64,000 nt of DNA. It comes from Atrina japonica. Taxonomy: Eukaryota; Mollusca; Bivalvia; Pterioida; Pinnidae. The notes beneath the pieces were generated by a model. The model saw only the letters and a program-made list of their open reading frames with translations. It did no database searches and was not told the DNA's origin. The translations under genes were made by a program, and so were the position numbers. Shown here in pieces: positions 38,761 to 53,251 of this stretch. Where the stretch lies: contig BROG01000137.1 of NCBI GenBank assembly GCA_030159075.1, forward strand, positions 681,501 to 745,500, read 5' to 3'. Positions within the stretch are counted from its first letter, which is position 1. Each line of letters begins with the position of its first letter.

Positions 38761-39059
38761 GTTGGTAACAATAATAATATTAATAAAGTGATCTTTTTCA
38801 GGAGGAAGATAAAAGTACTTCTTGTTGTGATAGATTTGTGTTTATAGTATTCTATTTCAAAATCAACAGTATCCAAAAGCAAGTATACTTATAGAGACAC
38901 TCATTAAGTGTTCTCTTTAAAAAAACGATTAAACGAGAATAACGATGGCTGAAATATCGAGATGACAGAACATAGCACCATTAGGTAATTCCAAGTGTTT
39001 TCTTTATTTAAGATTCGCGGACAGATTGGTTTTAAGATAATAAAACAAACAAAAAAACA

Positions 39060-39345
39060 CAAACATCAACAGAAAGAAAATGGAAAAAAGTTTTAAATGA
39101 ACAGTTAAACGTGAGCATTTATAATTCATCAAAATGAAAACTTTTAGTTCGTAGGTTATTTATGATCATGTGTCAAAGATATGGTTTATAAGTTTAATTT
39201 TCTCTTTTGTTAAAACATCAGGAAAATATTTTTAAAACGTGCATTACATTGCTTTTGTTCTTTTACATATGTCTTGTGTTCTTACTGATAGAAAGATAGG
39301 TCTATGATTTCAGAGTGAACGCTAAACATAATAAGATTTGAAATT
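39060..39345 (+). mobile_element. Dispersed repeat, same family as 17330-17700
   Basis: gaacagttaaacgtgagcat, gttatttatgatcatgtgtc, cttactgatagaaagatagg and gtgaacgctaaacataat are shared. Confidence 0.55.
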
Positions 39346-39518
39346 GTCGTACATCGATGTATAACCATACCTTCAGAAGTTTAGATTTATATTATATAGA
39401 TTTAATTGTTTTCAAACTTTCGCAAAATTCAGGAGAACTGTAATTCATAACCGTGTCCATTTTCGAGGAGACATTTTCAAATATATACATATGTAATTCA
39501 TAACACAAAAATTTATAT

Positions 39519-39764
39519 ACTGTATACCTGAAAATTTTAGCTCCCGTTTAATTTTCGCCATTTTGTGTCATGACATGAGCAAGAAACCGATAATTTCAAG
39601 AAAATAATTGAAGAAAAGGGAATATAGACCATCTTTGTGACGATGGTGATTTAGGGCGAATTTAAGACGTGGTGAATATGTTTTGTTTTGTTTTGTATTT
39701 TTTTCTGTCGTAAAATGGCAAAATATTCAAATAATCGTCATATGCAAATCTGCAGGTATACAGT
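39519..39764. mobile_element. Palindromic MITE, tatac...cagt family
   Basis: actgtatacctgaaaatttt ... aatctgcaggtatacagt, inverted termini. The interior has ctcccgtttaattttcgcca. It lies 28 bp downstream of the gene B leader-exon donor. Confidence 0.75.
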
Positions 39765-39793
39765 CAATATTTATGTGATAAAAAACTACTTAC

Positions 39794-39970
39794 TGATTCT
39801 TGTTCTTGTCCGACCACCACGCGAGCAAAGATCGACGATATGAATGTTCGTCATCCACTTATGCGTTTATATTTAAGTCTCTTTTCCGTCCTCCGGGTCC
39901 ACTCGATATGTGACGAATTCGATGTTCCTCATATTCTCTTCGGATCATGTGGTAATTTTAAGTACTTAGG
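39794..39970 (-). other. Gene B leader exon (5' UTR), start not defined
   Basis: On the minus strand AAGAATCA|gtaagtag (GT 39793-39792) is an excellent donor. The last exonic base A joins the TG at the start of the next exon to make ATG, which opens the signal peptide. An in-frame upstream ATG (MTNIHIVDLCSRGG...) would add 20 residues in front of the signal peptide, so the junction ATG is the better start. The upstream limit is a guess; no TATA box is seen. Confidence 0.55.
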
Positions 39971-40465
39971 TTCAAGTGGGTACATGTACTGTTTTCCAAT
40001 CCACTGACTATAATATGAATGGAGAAAGACTTGCAGGTTATGGGTTTCACATGTACATTTTGATATAGTGCAGCGATAGTGGAGAGAGTACATAGCCTGG
40101 CGTAAAAGATATACGGACTTCCTTTAGTTACGACTTACAGACCGTACTCTCTACTTTACTCTACTTAAAATGATGAAATGGCAACCACAAAATTATCCCC
40201 ATATACAGTCATAACATGGGATGAAATTTATCAGAATTGCTCTGTTACAATATGCGAGAAATAATAAGCGAAGGGAATATGGCATTTAAAATGAAACTTG
40301 CGGTTTTTACTAACGCCCATAACATGGGTGTCTTTACAGACATACTAACTCCTCCTTAGCACCTTACCCCACTTCTGAATTTCCAGAAGTTATTTTCTAT
40401 GTACGTTGTTGTATAGACTTCCATGCGAATAAAACATTTGTGTATTGATAACTCACTCATAACTT

Positions 40466-41790
<1,325 letters not shown>

Positions 41791-41794
41791 TTGA

Positions 41795-42185
41795 TTATAA
41801 ACTGATCACATAAAGGAATAAAGGTTTGGTAGAACATTTGCAGGATCCTGCTATATACCTCTGATTATATGGGGTTTTATGAAGTTTAGGTATCCAATAT
41901 AAATATGGTAGCTTAAAATCAGTATTCATTGTAAATACATCGAAAGAACGTAACAAGGACACGTGATTTTGAAGGATCAGTACATATTGGTCATGTAATC
42001 TATTCAATCGGTTACCAATTCTGTATCACTAAATACAGAGGGATAACATGTTTTCATGGTTCCTTTAAGTTTTTCGAATACGATATTTTATCAACCATCG
42101 TACAGCTTTTAGCCATTCAGACAAAGTGTCTGTTTCCACGTCTTTATGTTTGGCCCATCACCTGGCATAATTCTCGACAGAATCC
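41795..42185 (-). mobile_element. Penelope-like copy 5, N-terminal region
   Basis: The minus strand gives LPYLYWIPKLHKTPYNQRYI followed by AGSCKCSTKPL, and, upstream, NRLHDQYVL and a broken WLKAVRWLIKYRI. This is the part of the element lacking in the other fragments. Truncated at both ends. Confidence 0.7.
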
Positions 42186-42194
42186 ATAAATAAA

Positions 42195-42485
42195 CCGAAT
42201 AAGTGATATATCCTATTTGAAAGAGTGATATCATCTATTCGAATGAGTAATATCACTTATACAAATAAGTGATATAACTATACAAGGAATAAGTGATATC
42301 GCCTATTCCTATTCGTATATTCGAATAGGTGATATCACTCTTTTAAATAGGGGATATCACTTTATACGTTTTATAGGTGATATCACCTATTCGAATAAGT
42401 GATATCACCTATTCGAATAGGTGATATCACTTTACAAAACGAATAAGTGATATCACTCATTCGAATAAGTGGTATCACTTATTCA
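42195..42485. repeat. Palindromic tandem array (GTGATATCAC / ATTCGAAT)
   Basis: About a dozen imperfect units of 20-24 bp alternate two self-complementary words, gtgatatcac and attcgaat, with linkers ct/ag/aa. The whole block can fold in many registers. No coding or flanking transposon terminus was identified. Confidence 0.9.
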
Positions 42486-43195
42486 AATTTGGAAACAGTA
42501 AAAAAACCTTACCCTCCCCATTTCTTCCATAAATGTAGATCTGTAGTGAATATCACTAGGCCTATATCTATGGAAGAACAAAGAGCAAAGCTGATATTAC
42601 GGTATCGTGATAAAGGCGCAGCGCTGCTAAATCGAAGCATCTCCGTGTCTGTTATAGAGTTCAGAATTGTTTTAAAAATGGTTGAACTTAAAACACCCTA
42701 AATAATTCTTTGGACCAAATGTAAGGGAAAAATATAATAATTAATGCATAAAAAGGTATATCTGTCTAATTTTATCTGATATTAGTTTATACTACTTTGA
42801 AACTTCGTTTCTGAGAAGCAGTATTATTTTGTTGACCTCATTTACTACGAATAAAGAAGGAAATGACATTGTAAACATCCCTTGTCACTGACTTTGTAGT
42901 TTCCTTAAAAACTTACACTTTTCAAACCACTTTAAAAAAATGCATACTAGACTTTCACGCAAATGTTTTACGATATTTCACCCAATATAAGAGCAAGGCC
43001 AATTATGTAAAAGATGTGTATATAAAAGCCAGTTAGTAAATTGTAGAATGAGAGGGTTTTTAGTCATTTATAATGTTCAAACATGTTCAACTCACCAAGT
43101 AATGACCCCCCCCCCAAAAAAAAAAAAATAAAGATAAATAAATAAATCACGAGTTCACCAGGATGTAAATATTTTACCTTTCACAAGTGGTTTGA

Positions 43196-43445
43196 ATTGC
43201 CCTATTCACATAAGATGGCGGGGCGGAGTAACCTTTCGATTATCATACGGATGGTTCTACTCACTTTTCGGTTATGACAAGCTGCACGGGAAAGACGTTT
43301 TGTTTCTCATTGGATATATTCTCTTATGCATGATGACGAGTAGGAACGGTTACTCTTGTCAGTGCTAGGTCCAGGTCAAAAAGGGTTCACAAGACTCCAT
43401 CCCGTCAGCTTATATGGATTTTTACTATACCTGCTAGTCCACCGA
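43196..43445 (+). repeat. Dispersed repeat X, copy 2
   Basis: gattatcatacggatggttc, tactcacttttcggttatga, cattggatatattctctta and ggttcacaagactccatccc correspond to 1258-1530. Confidence 0.75.
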
Positions 43446-43523
43446 TCATTTCATGTACAACGTTAAACACTATGGTTATTAGATATCAAGTCAACATGTC
43501 GCAAATTATACAGTTATACTGAC

Positions 43524-43594
43524 CTTGTTTTCAAGCATCAGATTTCATAATTAGGAGACCTTGTTTGCAAGCATCATATTTCATAATTAGGAGA
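43524..43594. repeat. 36-bp tandem duplication
   Basis: ccttgttttcaagcatcaga plus tttcataattaggaga is followed by a second copy differing at two bases. It abuts the head of a SINE-B. Confidence 0.9.
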
Positions 43595-43935
43595 CCGCTT
43601 GCAGTTGTCTAGTGGTAGAGCATTCGACTAGCAAGTGGTAGGTCCTGTGTTAGATTACCGTGCCGGGTCATACCAATTACTTGAAAGTGGTGTTGACTGT
43701 TCCTTCACCAAGCGCTCGGCATACGAACTGAGAGTCGTGAGTCTTTCGGATGAGAACTAAAACCGTGGTCCCGTGTCGCGAAAGACGTGGTAAGGTAAAA
43801 GAACCATCACTGCCTTGGCATCGGTCCATAGCACAGGTCAAAATTTGTGGCACTTCACCTAAAGCTGGTGACATCTCAATATAAGTGAATAATTCTTGGC
43901 GGAATGTAAAACAACAATCAAACAAAAGAAACAAA
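43592..43935 (+). mobile_element. SINE-B, copy 1
   Basis: The tRNA-like head has an A box TAGTGGTAGAGCATTCGACT; the B box is weak (tgttagattacc). The body (ggtcccgtgtcgcg ... gcacaggtcaaaatttgtgg ... agctggtgacatctcaatat) is homologous to the SINE-A body. The tail is gtaaaacaacaatcaaacaa. Another copy lies at 50728-51025. Confidence 0.8.
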
Positions 43936-44142
43936 TTAAACAAACAATCACTGTAAAGAATATTGAAATATTTGTTTGATTGACGTTATATGACTATTAT
44001 TTGTATTTACGTGATTACGGACTCATGGAGAATGTTACCGATAATAATGTGATGATTGTTACTTCGTGACACCTAATCTCGCCTCTTGATTTCCCAGCTA
44101 CCTGTTTATACCGTGTATTTTTTTCAAAATATACCCTTAAAG

Positions 44143-44893
44143 GAGCATTAGCTGTGGGTTTTTTTTTTTTTGGGGGGGTGGGGGTTAGTTTCCCTTTTCG
44201 GAATACTTACATGTAGATTGATATACAATAACGAAAAAAGATATACACAGTCACAAAAATTCTTAAATTCCTATATATTTGGTGAAAATTGCTTGAGAAC
44301 CCAGATTTGGCACTTTTTTAATTATAATTGATTAACTTAACCTTACTATTTGTATATGAATATCACACGTGACCTGGGCCCAAAGTCACCAAATTTACTC
44401 AATACCAAAAAATTGTTTATAAATATTTTGGATTTTAGTGATTAGGAAACACATTATGATTTTGAATCATTTACATATAAATTTTTGTGTCACACTTACG
44501 ATTTTTCTTGTAAAAGTCGAATAAATACGTTAAGTACAGTACTCAGGATTTAAGTACGTACTCAAATATCTTTTTAATATTTCTGAAGTTTTCTTCAAAT
44601 GAGCAATAATTCTTATTATCATTTACGGTTTTATGCCATTAATATACAAACATGTCCAATTACAGAATAAAGTTTGCATGTTTTTACATTAAAATCGTGG
44701 AAAGTTAGTTGAGCTTGAGTACTGAGTAAATTTGGTGACTTCGGGACCTGACCTTATTTTCATAAAATATATAAGAATATAAGATTATGTCTGTGTATAG
44801 CTCGTATTTGTTATTGTACATCAAGTACAAGTAGTAATAGAAGAAAATAAATATAATACATGTAATTCTTTTTGGTAAACATCGCCATTGCCT
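44143..44893. mobile_element. MITE with a second MITE nested inside
   Basis: Outer ends cttaaaggagcattagctgt and aacatcgccattgcctcttt match the 20553-20921 family. The inner element 44375-44752 has inverted ends caaagtcaccaaatttactc and gagtaaatttggtgacttcg. After removing it the outer text is continuous (cacacgtgacctg / ggacctgaccttattttc). Confidence 0.7.
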
Positions 44894-45240
44894 CTTTAAT
44901 AATCACGACTCCAAAAACAAACAAACAAACAAAACAAAACAAAAAAAAACATTCCAGTAGACGAACATGTCTCAGTGTGTTTATCATGATGCAAACATTT
45001 TTATACAAATTTTGTAGTAATATTTTAGAAGCACGGGAGAATATATACAGGGGACCTTAATACAACAGGTACACGTTATCAGACAAATTCAAATATCGAT
45101 ATATATGTTGACGACATCCATGTAATTTCAATATAGTTCAATTTTGAGATGAGCTGAAAATCGTTATCCTCTCATAATCTTAGGGCAGTGTCATACTATC
45201 AGTTACCAGATCATCAAGTCAGTATGAATTGTACGGTGTC

Positions 45241-45582
45241 CGGGAGGTGACATAGTGGTGAAAAAAATTATTATTCCGCGCAAACAGATCAATTCAGTAT
45301 TGAGAGAAAAAATTATTCCATGCCAACGGAATAATTTTATTCCGTGCGACCGGAATAATTTTATTCCCTGTGAACGGAATAATTATTGAGAGAAAAAAAA
45401 ATATTCCCTGCGAACGGAATACCGTTCGCACAGAATTTATTCCGAACGAACGGAATAATTATTTCGTTCGCAAAGAATAATTTTTTTTATCAAAAATTAT
45501 TCTGCTCGCACGGAATATTTTTTCTCTCTCTCAATAATTGTTCCGTTTGCATGGAAATTTTTTTCACCACTGTCACCTCCCA
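45241..45582. mobile_element. Foldback element with internal palindromes
   Basis: Terminal arms gggaggtgacatagtggtga plus aaaaaaatt, against aatttttttcaccactgtca plus cctccc. Between them, words of the type ttattccgtgcgaacggaat recur in both orientations (tgcgaacggaataccgttcg at about 45408-45428 is itself a palindrome). It is non-coding. Confidence 0.8.
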
Positions 45583-45779
45583 GGCTTCGTAGAATTGAAT
45601 TGCAAATTCCATCTCTTGCCACTGCGTAAATATTCTGGACACATTCGTGCGATTGCAAGGGGCCTTAATACAGGTCATTTAAGAGATACCGCTTCATATG
45701 GCACGACTACTTTACAAAACAAACAAACAAAAAATAATAAAAAGTCCATTGAAAAATAAGTAAGACTCGAAATGCAAAA

Positions 45780-46510
45780 AATGTAAGTACTATCACTGCA
45801 CGCAAGGTTTTTTTTAGAAAATTCAGTGGAAAATAAGTCATACAACATTTTTTCACATGAAGGGAGATAACTCTAAATAAGAGATGTCATGCAAAATCAT
45901 TTTAGGGAGCACTAATTATGTAAATATTATGGTATTACTATGTAAGTAGAAATATAATACATTAAAAATTGCGAATGCAAAGCAGGTCTACATATTATAA
46001 TTGTTTTCAAGTAAAGCGACATGACTTTCAAAGTAGAGGCTGTAGTGCAAAATTATTCTAATGGGTCATTTTATATAATACTGAAACTTTACACGAAGTT
46101 TAAAAAGATCACTGATAATGAGCAAATGCATAGCCGGGCAAAATCTAGTTCACTTTAACGTAAAGGGCAAAACTCTCTAAAAACGAATCCTGGTGTAAAA
46201 TAATTCTAGGGGGCACAACTTCATATAGCCCGGTCACTTCATACAGTCTTCTTTTTTTAATCCATGGAAATATGAATTAATGCATAGCCGGTCAAAATGT
46301 TGTTCATAATTTCACATAAAGGGGCACAGCTCTCTAAACGAATGGTTGTTATGTAAACTAATTTTAGGGGCGCAACTTAATATGGTACTACCAATTCTAT
46401 GGTACCGCCAATTCACGCAAAGTTTTAATAAAATTCTAAGAAAATTAGCGAATCCATAGCTAATAAATTTTCTCTACGGACAGACGGGTGGACAATTCAT
46501 TCCAAACTTT
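45780..46510. repeat. High-copy bivalve-type repeat
   Basis: Alternating phrases: gagataactctaaataagag, gcaaaatcattttagggagc, gggcacaacttcatatagcc, aattcacgcaaagttttaat, ending near ctacggacagacgggtggac. Two to three internal near-repeats of about 170-270 bp occur. No frame is conserved. Confidence 0.55.
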
Positions 46511-46682
46511 CCCTCTCTCCAGCCCCCTTAATGGGAATATAATAGCCCAGTTAGATTTCTTTTTGTAGACAAAAAATAAATGCTAGCTAGTTAATTGTAG
46601 AAAGTTTTTCAACTTAAATTTAATCTTAAAAGATAAACTGGGGAGAAGGAATAGTATTCATTTCATTCAATCTCATGAGTGC

Positions 46683-46730
46683 GATGGCCGACAACTCTGT
46701 GTATAAGATGGCCGACAACTCTGTGTATAA
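46683..46730 (+). repeat. 24-bp direct duplication
   Basis: gatggccgacaactctgtgt plus ataa twice. Each copy reads MADNSVYK on plus and the frame stops 12 nt beyond. It is not supported as a gene. Confidence 0.9.
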
Positions 46731-47461
46731 GAGATCGCATTCATAATACCAGTCGTTATATTCCGCCGATATTCCGGTTGCTCCTCGAGAAACGGTAGTG
46801 GATAGAAAGCGCTGCCATTATTCGATTTATCACTCTGGAGTTCATTAATCACATTTAGAGTTATCTCTCTTTACGCTTGCTGTTATGGCATGCATACGCC
46901 ATTACATGAAAACATTGTATCGTTGAAATTTCCTTGAAGGAAATGTCAAATCTGTTTATAACTATCAAAAATATAATACATGGCATAGAGATTACTTCAG
47001 AATTAACAAATAAATGAATAAATAGAATAAATAAATAATTAAACAAATAAATAAACAAAAATAAGCAAGTAAAATTGATTAATTTTAAAAATGAGAATAA
47101 AATATTTAGTTTTAAAAAAATCAAGAACCACCAAGAATTTTTAATTTACATGGAAATGTCACCAGCTCTGACTTCACTTCTGACAATGAGCGTTTGAGGA
47201 AGAAAAGTCAGTGTCGATTTTAAAGTACATATAAACAGTATGACCCACATCGGGGATCGAAACACGGGTACATGTACTTGTGGACAGGACCATCTAAATG
47301 TGCCTTGCACATAAACCATTGAGTTTTTAGTCTATTTGATTTATTCTTTTTCATTAAAACATGGTAATTTTGGGATATATCAGGAAATGTTGCCAAACAA
47401 CAAACTTAAGCCAAATGTGGTTACACCCTATATACACCCTATAAGTATATATAAAGGGCTA

Positions 47462-47600
47462 GAGTAATCCTTCCTACTTATTACCATAATAAGAGAGTAT
47501 CCAATGAGGAATAAAGCGTTTTTCCAGTGTAGCTTGTCATAACCGAATAGTGAGTAGAATCATCCGTATGATAACCAAAAGGTTACTCCGCCCCGCCATA
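47462..47600 (-). repeat. Dispersed repeat X, copy 3
   Basis: ataagagagtatccaatgag, agtgagtagaatcatccgta and gttactccgccccgccatat are the reverse complement of the 43.2-kb copy. Confidence 0.7.
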
Positions 47601-48590
47601 TAATACCACTGGCCAAGATAACCGCAAACGGTTTCAATCATAACGGCTATCATGATGGTGTCATCAACATTTTCATGTCATAAGATTTACTGCACTATCA
47701 ATAAACCGATTTGCGCGCGAACACATACATGTAAACACGCGTGCGCGTACGTATGCACACACACACATTTATATGAAATAACAATTATTAAAAAAAATAA
47801 AAATTGAGATCTATGAAAAATCTGCATGTTACACAGTGCAACGCTCACTTCTCTATACTCTACCACGTTAAATTTATAGGCATTTTTGGTAAATACACAA
47901 CAATTAATCCAAATGTGTCAAAATTTAAATCTTGTTAGTGACCTCTTTATTTTAAAATCTTTCGATGATTAAAATATTTAAAATGTCGTTTTACATTGAC
48001 ATACTAATGAATTTAAAAACACATCCCCACCCCACCCCACACACACAGCCTGTAAATCATGGAAAACATGCGATGACCAAGAATTTTATTACGTAATACT
48101 TCATTTAAATTTTTCAGCAAATCTTATGGTATTTGAGTGAAAAAGAAAATACCGGGGTATAAAGTATTACAACGGTCCCGGCGATTGACACGGACAGGTG
48201 GCCGAAACTATGTCAATAAAATAAAATCTATACATGTGTCTGTATCATTTTTATTATTATATATGATATGTTATATATACATGTACATGTAATAAAAATT
48301 ATACAGACACATGTATATATACTAGATTTTATTTCATTGGCATATAGCTTCGGCCTCCTGTGGCCACGAATTCAGCTTTCATTTTATGGACAGAACAAAT
48401 GCATGTATTTTTTCAGTTCCAGTATTACTGCAGATAGCATACATTACAATACTTTTTATTGGTTTTTTTTTTTTTTTTGGCAGAAACATGGAAGCCGCGT
48501 CCTAGGTTTTGGTTCTCATTCTGGTTTGTTTTTTTCGTTTATCTATCAATTTTAATTTTAGGAATGATTTTTTAAACTGCGTAGTTTTTG
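47601..48590. other. No gene seen
   Basis: Contains a short alternating purine-pyrimidine stretch (cacgcgtgcgcgtacgtatg) near 47737 and an inverted pair (tatacatgtgtctgtatcat / attatacagacacatgtata) near 48230-48315. Confidence 0.45.
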
Positions 48591-48960
48591 CGCCATTATT
48601 CACCGAATTTACTCAATACATGTACTGAAGCTCTACTTACTATTCAAGATTTCACAGACTTAATACTGTAACTCATCCCACATCTGCCCAAGTCAAGGTT
48701 TTCCGATTCACCCCTTTACTCACACGTTTGTTTGAGGAACGATGTGGATCAGAAAACCTTGAATTGGGCAGATGACTGGTACTGGGCATTTTGGTATATA
48801 TAGATCTGTAGCATAGAATTGTAAATAATGGTGAAAAGATTGCTCATTAGAAGAAAATTTCAAGATATATAGAAATATTCTGAATGTTTCCATATTCATT
48901 TTATGTGAATAAATTCCAACCCTTTGTCGGTAAAAGGTCAATGCGAATAATATATAGTGT
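48590..48960. mobile_element. MITE with inverted arms
   Basis: atctgcccaagtcaaggttt plus tccgatt, against ggatcagaaaaccttgaatt plus gggcagat. The outer words tttactcaatacatgtactg resemble the inner element at 44375-44752. Confidence 0.55.
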
Positions 48961-49548
48961 TCGACCAGAAACTATTCTGTTTACTGAAACGTTTGTCAAA
49001 CCTTTATATTAAAGGGATTTTCCAAAACTAGCAGCAATAATTCCCAATATTTTTCAAAGAAATGTCGCATTTTAAAGCCGCGGTTTTCTGTTTTAGTTAA
49101 AATGATATTTACTTTCCCTAATTTTCGGACCCTGGATACAGAATTTAGGAGTAAGAAAAATCCTTGTAATTAATACTAAATATAGACTTTGGGTAGAGTT
49201 TTTACCGAAGTTAATTCTAGAAGGTAAAGTTCTCCTCTTAAATCTACATCTCCGACAGAATCATTGAAAGGAAAGGTGAGCTTATAAATGAATTTATAAC
49301 TTATAACTTATAATTTATAAATTTATATCATTACTAAATACGTTATGTTATCTATTGCCAACAAAACATCGAGGCCAGAAAATCTCTTTCATTTTTCTAG
49401 ACCACAGTCCATTAAGATCTAGATCTACTTTATTTTGCGGTAGGCAAGACCATTCGATTCTATATATTTTTTTCATCTTGGTTATCCCTATTTTTTCACC
49501 CTGTCTAGCCTAAACATGGTAAATATGAGTAATGCTGCGCAAGAATGG

Positions 49549-49556
49549 TGACGTCA
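49549..49556 (+). promoter_or_regulatory. CRE-like palindrome TGACGTCA
   Basis: A perfect CREB/ATF consensus, 11 bp before a good start codon. In known promoters such sites lie near transcription starts. Here the site would fall in the 5' UTR or at the start site. Confidence 0.45.
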
Positions 49557-49566
49557 TACAGAGAAA

Positions 49567-49606
49567 ATGGCGGAGATCTCTGGCTCGGATACCGATCGCC
49601 AGCCAG
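49567..49606 (+). CDS. Candidate first coding exon of a plus-strand gene
   Basis: gagaaaATGGCGGAG is a strong start context. The frame reads MAEISGSDTDRQP and meets donor CCAG|gtaaaa (GT 49607-49608) in phase 1. The stretch is locally CpG-rich, unlike its surroundings. If real, everything to 64000 is its first intron, since no phase-compatible second exon was found. A chance match remains possible. Confidence 0.4.
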
Positions 49607-50306
49607 GTAAAACTTATTTCATTTTAGTATAATTAGCTCAATAGGGTACACAACTTTCACACATACACAAGCTGAGGGCTTGACACATACCCGAGACAGT
49701 ATATAAAGGCTTGAATCATCGTTCAATCAAGAAAAAAAATATTATTTTCGCCACCGATTTACGTCGTCTGTCAGACTTTGTATGTTATTTGCACTTGAAT
49801 GAGAAAAAATTAAATCTCGTGACCGCCGTACATTGGCGTATATTTTGTATATGTTAGACCTATATTTAATTCGGCATGCGAGGAATTTGGTGTGTTTAAT
49901 TTGTAATTTTAACTATTACGAAAAAGAACCCTACCATATGAAAAAAAAATGAACGTGCGAATGACAGCGTGCATACTAGCCTAAAACTAGACGAATCAGC
50001 CTATGGGGTCTACTTTAGTAAGAACTTGAGGTGAATAGCACGACCTTTGTGTGTATGTAGTAGTATGTGTGTTATATATTAAATTCCACTTATTGTAGGA
50101 CACCACGGAACTTGTAAAATAATTTGGGTGATGTTTAGGACGTCACTGGAATGTGTATCGATAACTTTATAAGGAACCTCTGTATTACTATTAGCCTACC
50201 GATGGAGTAGGTCCAGTTACAGCAGCAACGGAGAAGGTGTTTTATGATTTTTCTTTCCCATTCTTCAGGAAGAAAAATTTCTTTCTTCATTGCTGCTGTA
50301 CCTGGG

Positions 50307-50458
50307 CCTGGCACCATAAAACTTAAGAAATACTTAAGTCTAAATATTTTACTCAACTTTGGCTGATCCTGAAATCTGACTGACTGTTGCCGTGTTGGCC
50401 AAGTTGAGAATATTCTCAGACTTGAGTAAATTCTCAAGATTTATGGTGCCAGGCCCTG
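50307..50458. mobile_element. Hairpin MITE, about 150 bp
   Basis: gggcctggcaccataaaact plus taag, against ctcaagatttatggtgccag plus gccc. The arms extend inward (tactcaactttggc / gccaagttgagaat). It is almost entirely stem. Confidence 0.85.
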
Positions 50459-50727
50459 GACTAGGTCAATAAACACAAAATGTTTTACTGACAACCACCA
50501 ACACCATACTGGTACTATTAAAAATTGACACAATAATCATATGGTGAGTGTCCTGCAGAATTTACACAGAAGCACCTGTGTTGTGTATTATGTGTAGGTC
50601 CCTGTCAATATGTTCCCGTTTTAACATCAGTTTCAAGCTAGACTTTGAAACAGGAAGGTGTGAAGAACACCACCTAGATAACATGACCTTTTCATGATCA
50701 TTAACATATGATATATGTGCGCAGGGG

Positions 50728-51025
50728 GCCTAGTGGTATCATGATACCGGGTCATGCCAAATACTATACTTTTTTAAAAATGATAGTGGCTATTCCTTCA
50801 CCAAGTGCTTGACATGCAAAATGAAAGACACAGTACTTTCAGATGAGACTTAAAATCGAGGTCCCATGTCATAGCAGGTGTGACACACAACAGAACCCTC
50901 AGGCCTCACTGCAGTGGCGTCAGTCCATAGCACAGGTCAAAATGTGTGACACTTCACCTAAAGCTGGTGGCATTTCAATATCGGTGAAAAAAAATTCTTG
51001 ATGGGATGTAATACAACAAACAATC
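50728..51025 (+). mobile_element. SINE-B, copy 2
   Basis: gggcctagtggtatcatgat (degraded head), ccgggtcatgccaaatacta, gaggtcccatgtcatagcag, cactgcagtggcgtcagtcc and a gtaatacaacaaacaatcaa tail. Confidence 0.75.
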
Positions 51026-51249
51026 AATAACAAATCAGAAACACACATCTTATCTACCACTAACCAGAATTTTTTTCTTTTCTGGCTTTCATTTTGCACG
51101 ACCCACTCATGGATACCATCATTGTTTTTTATTGTGTTCATCTTGCTAATGGAAGGCCCAGAGTTTGAATCCTTGTAAATTGTAATGGGTCATACATGTA
51201 CCAAGGACTATAAAACATATTGACTTGCTTCCCCAAGCTTATTTCAGAT

Positions 51250-51440
51250 GAGTTTCCATGCCACACTACAGTTGTGGCATGAGAACCTCACTGCATTGAC
51301 ACAAGTCAATGGCACTCTAACTTCATATGAATCCCAGTCTCTTCAGTTGATCCTCAATCTCACCTATTCCTCCTGTTCAAATTACCTGGTGGTGCCCAAA
51401 TATTTATATAGCAATATGCCACAACAAGCACACATTTAAA
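51250..51440 (+). repeat. SINE-related text with an open frame
   Basis: A frame MSFHATLQLWHENLTALTQV... follows a cttatttcag acceptor-like site. The words aacctcactgcattgacaca and agtcaatggcac are SINE-B body, so I treat it as repeat and not as an exon. Confidence 0.45.
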
Positions 51441-51958
51441 CTAGTACATGTAAATACTTGTTGTGAAGTAAATGTTATCTTTCTGAAGCAACAGAATTCA
51501 TTGCCTCCTCTTTTAGATTTCCTCTATGGTTGATGTTGAGGAGAAGGGGTTGGCTTAAGAAGCTTTAAGATTGCTTGAGGTCAGGTTTTGTACTTGATCT
51601 CACCACTCTGGCCATCTGTGACTTTCTGAAACTGATGACATACATATGTAATGCACATTATAAAACTAAGTTTTTTCTTGCACATACTTCTTTTCCCCAT
51701 AGAAAAGTTCCTTTATTATATGTATATCTTTAGAAGTTCAGTATTAGAACTTAACTGCCATGTTGTACAATGTAGATAGGAGGTTGGTTGTCAGTTGTCA
51801 GTATTTAATTACCAGCTCTCAAATGATGAAACAAATCATATATTTTAGAGTCAAGACAACTTGACAGTTGAAATAATTATCACAGCAGACATGTTTATAT
51901 ACCATGTGCTCATGGTATAGTCTTTGTATGCATATCATTATCCTCATCATATATATAT

Positions 51959-53207
<1,249 letters not shown>

Positions 53208-53248
<41 letters not shown>
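53208..53248. repeat. (TA)n microsatellite
   Basis: Begins immediately at the end of the preceding element; probably the original target tract. Confidence 0.95.

Positions 53249-53251
<3 letters not shown>

Noticed and set aside
43677..43943. Minus-strand frames over SINEs (also 50920-51141 and 54703-54894)
   Set aside because: They translate SINE body sequence; similar peptides arise from each copy.
46683..46745. Small gene MADNSVYKMADNSVYK
   Set aside because: The frame stops after 20 codons with no donor; it is a simple 24-bp duplication.
51248..51439. Exon MSFHATLQLWHEN... after an acceptor-like site
   Set aside because: It contains SINE-B body words and has no phase-compatible partner; kept as repeat.
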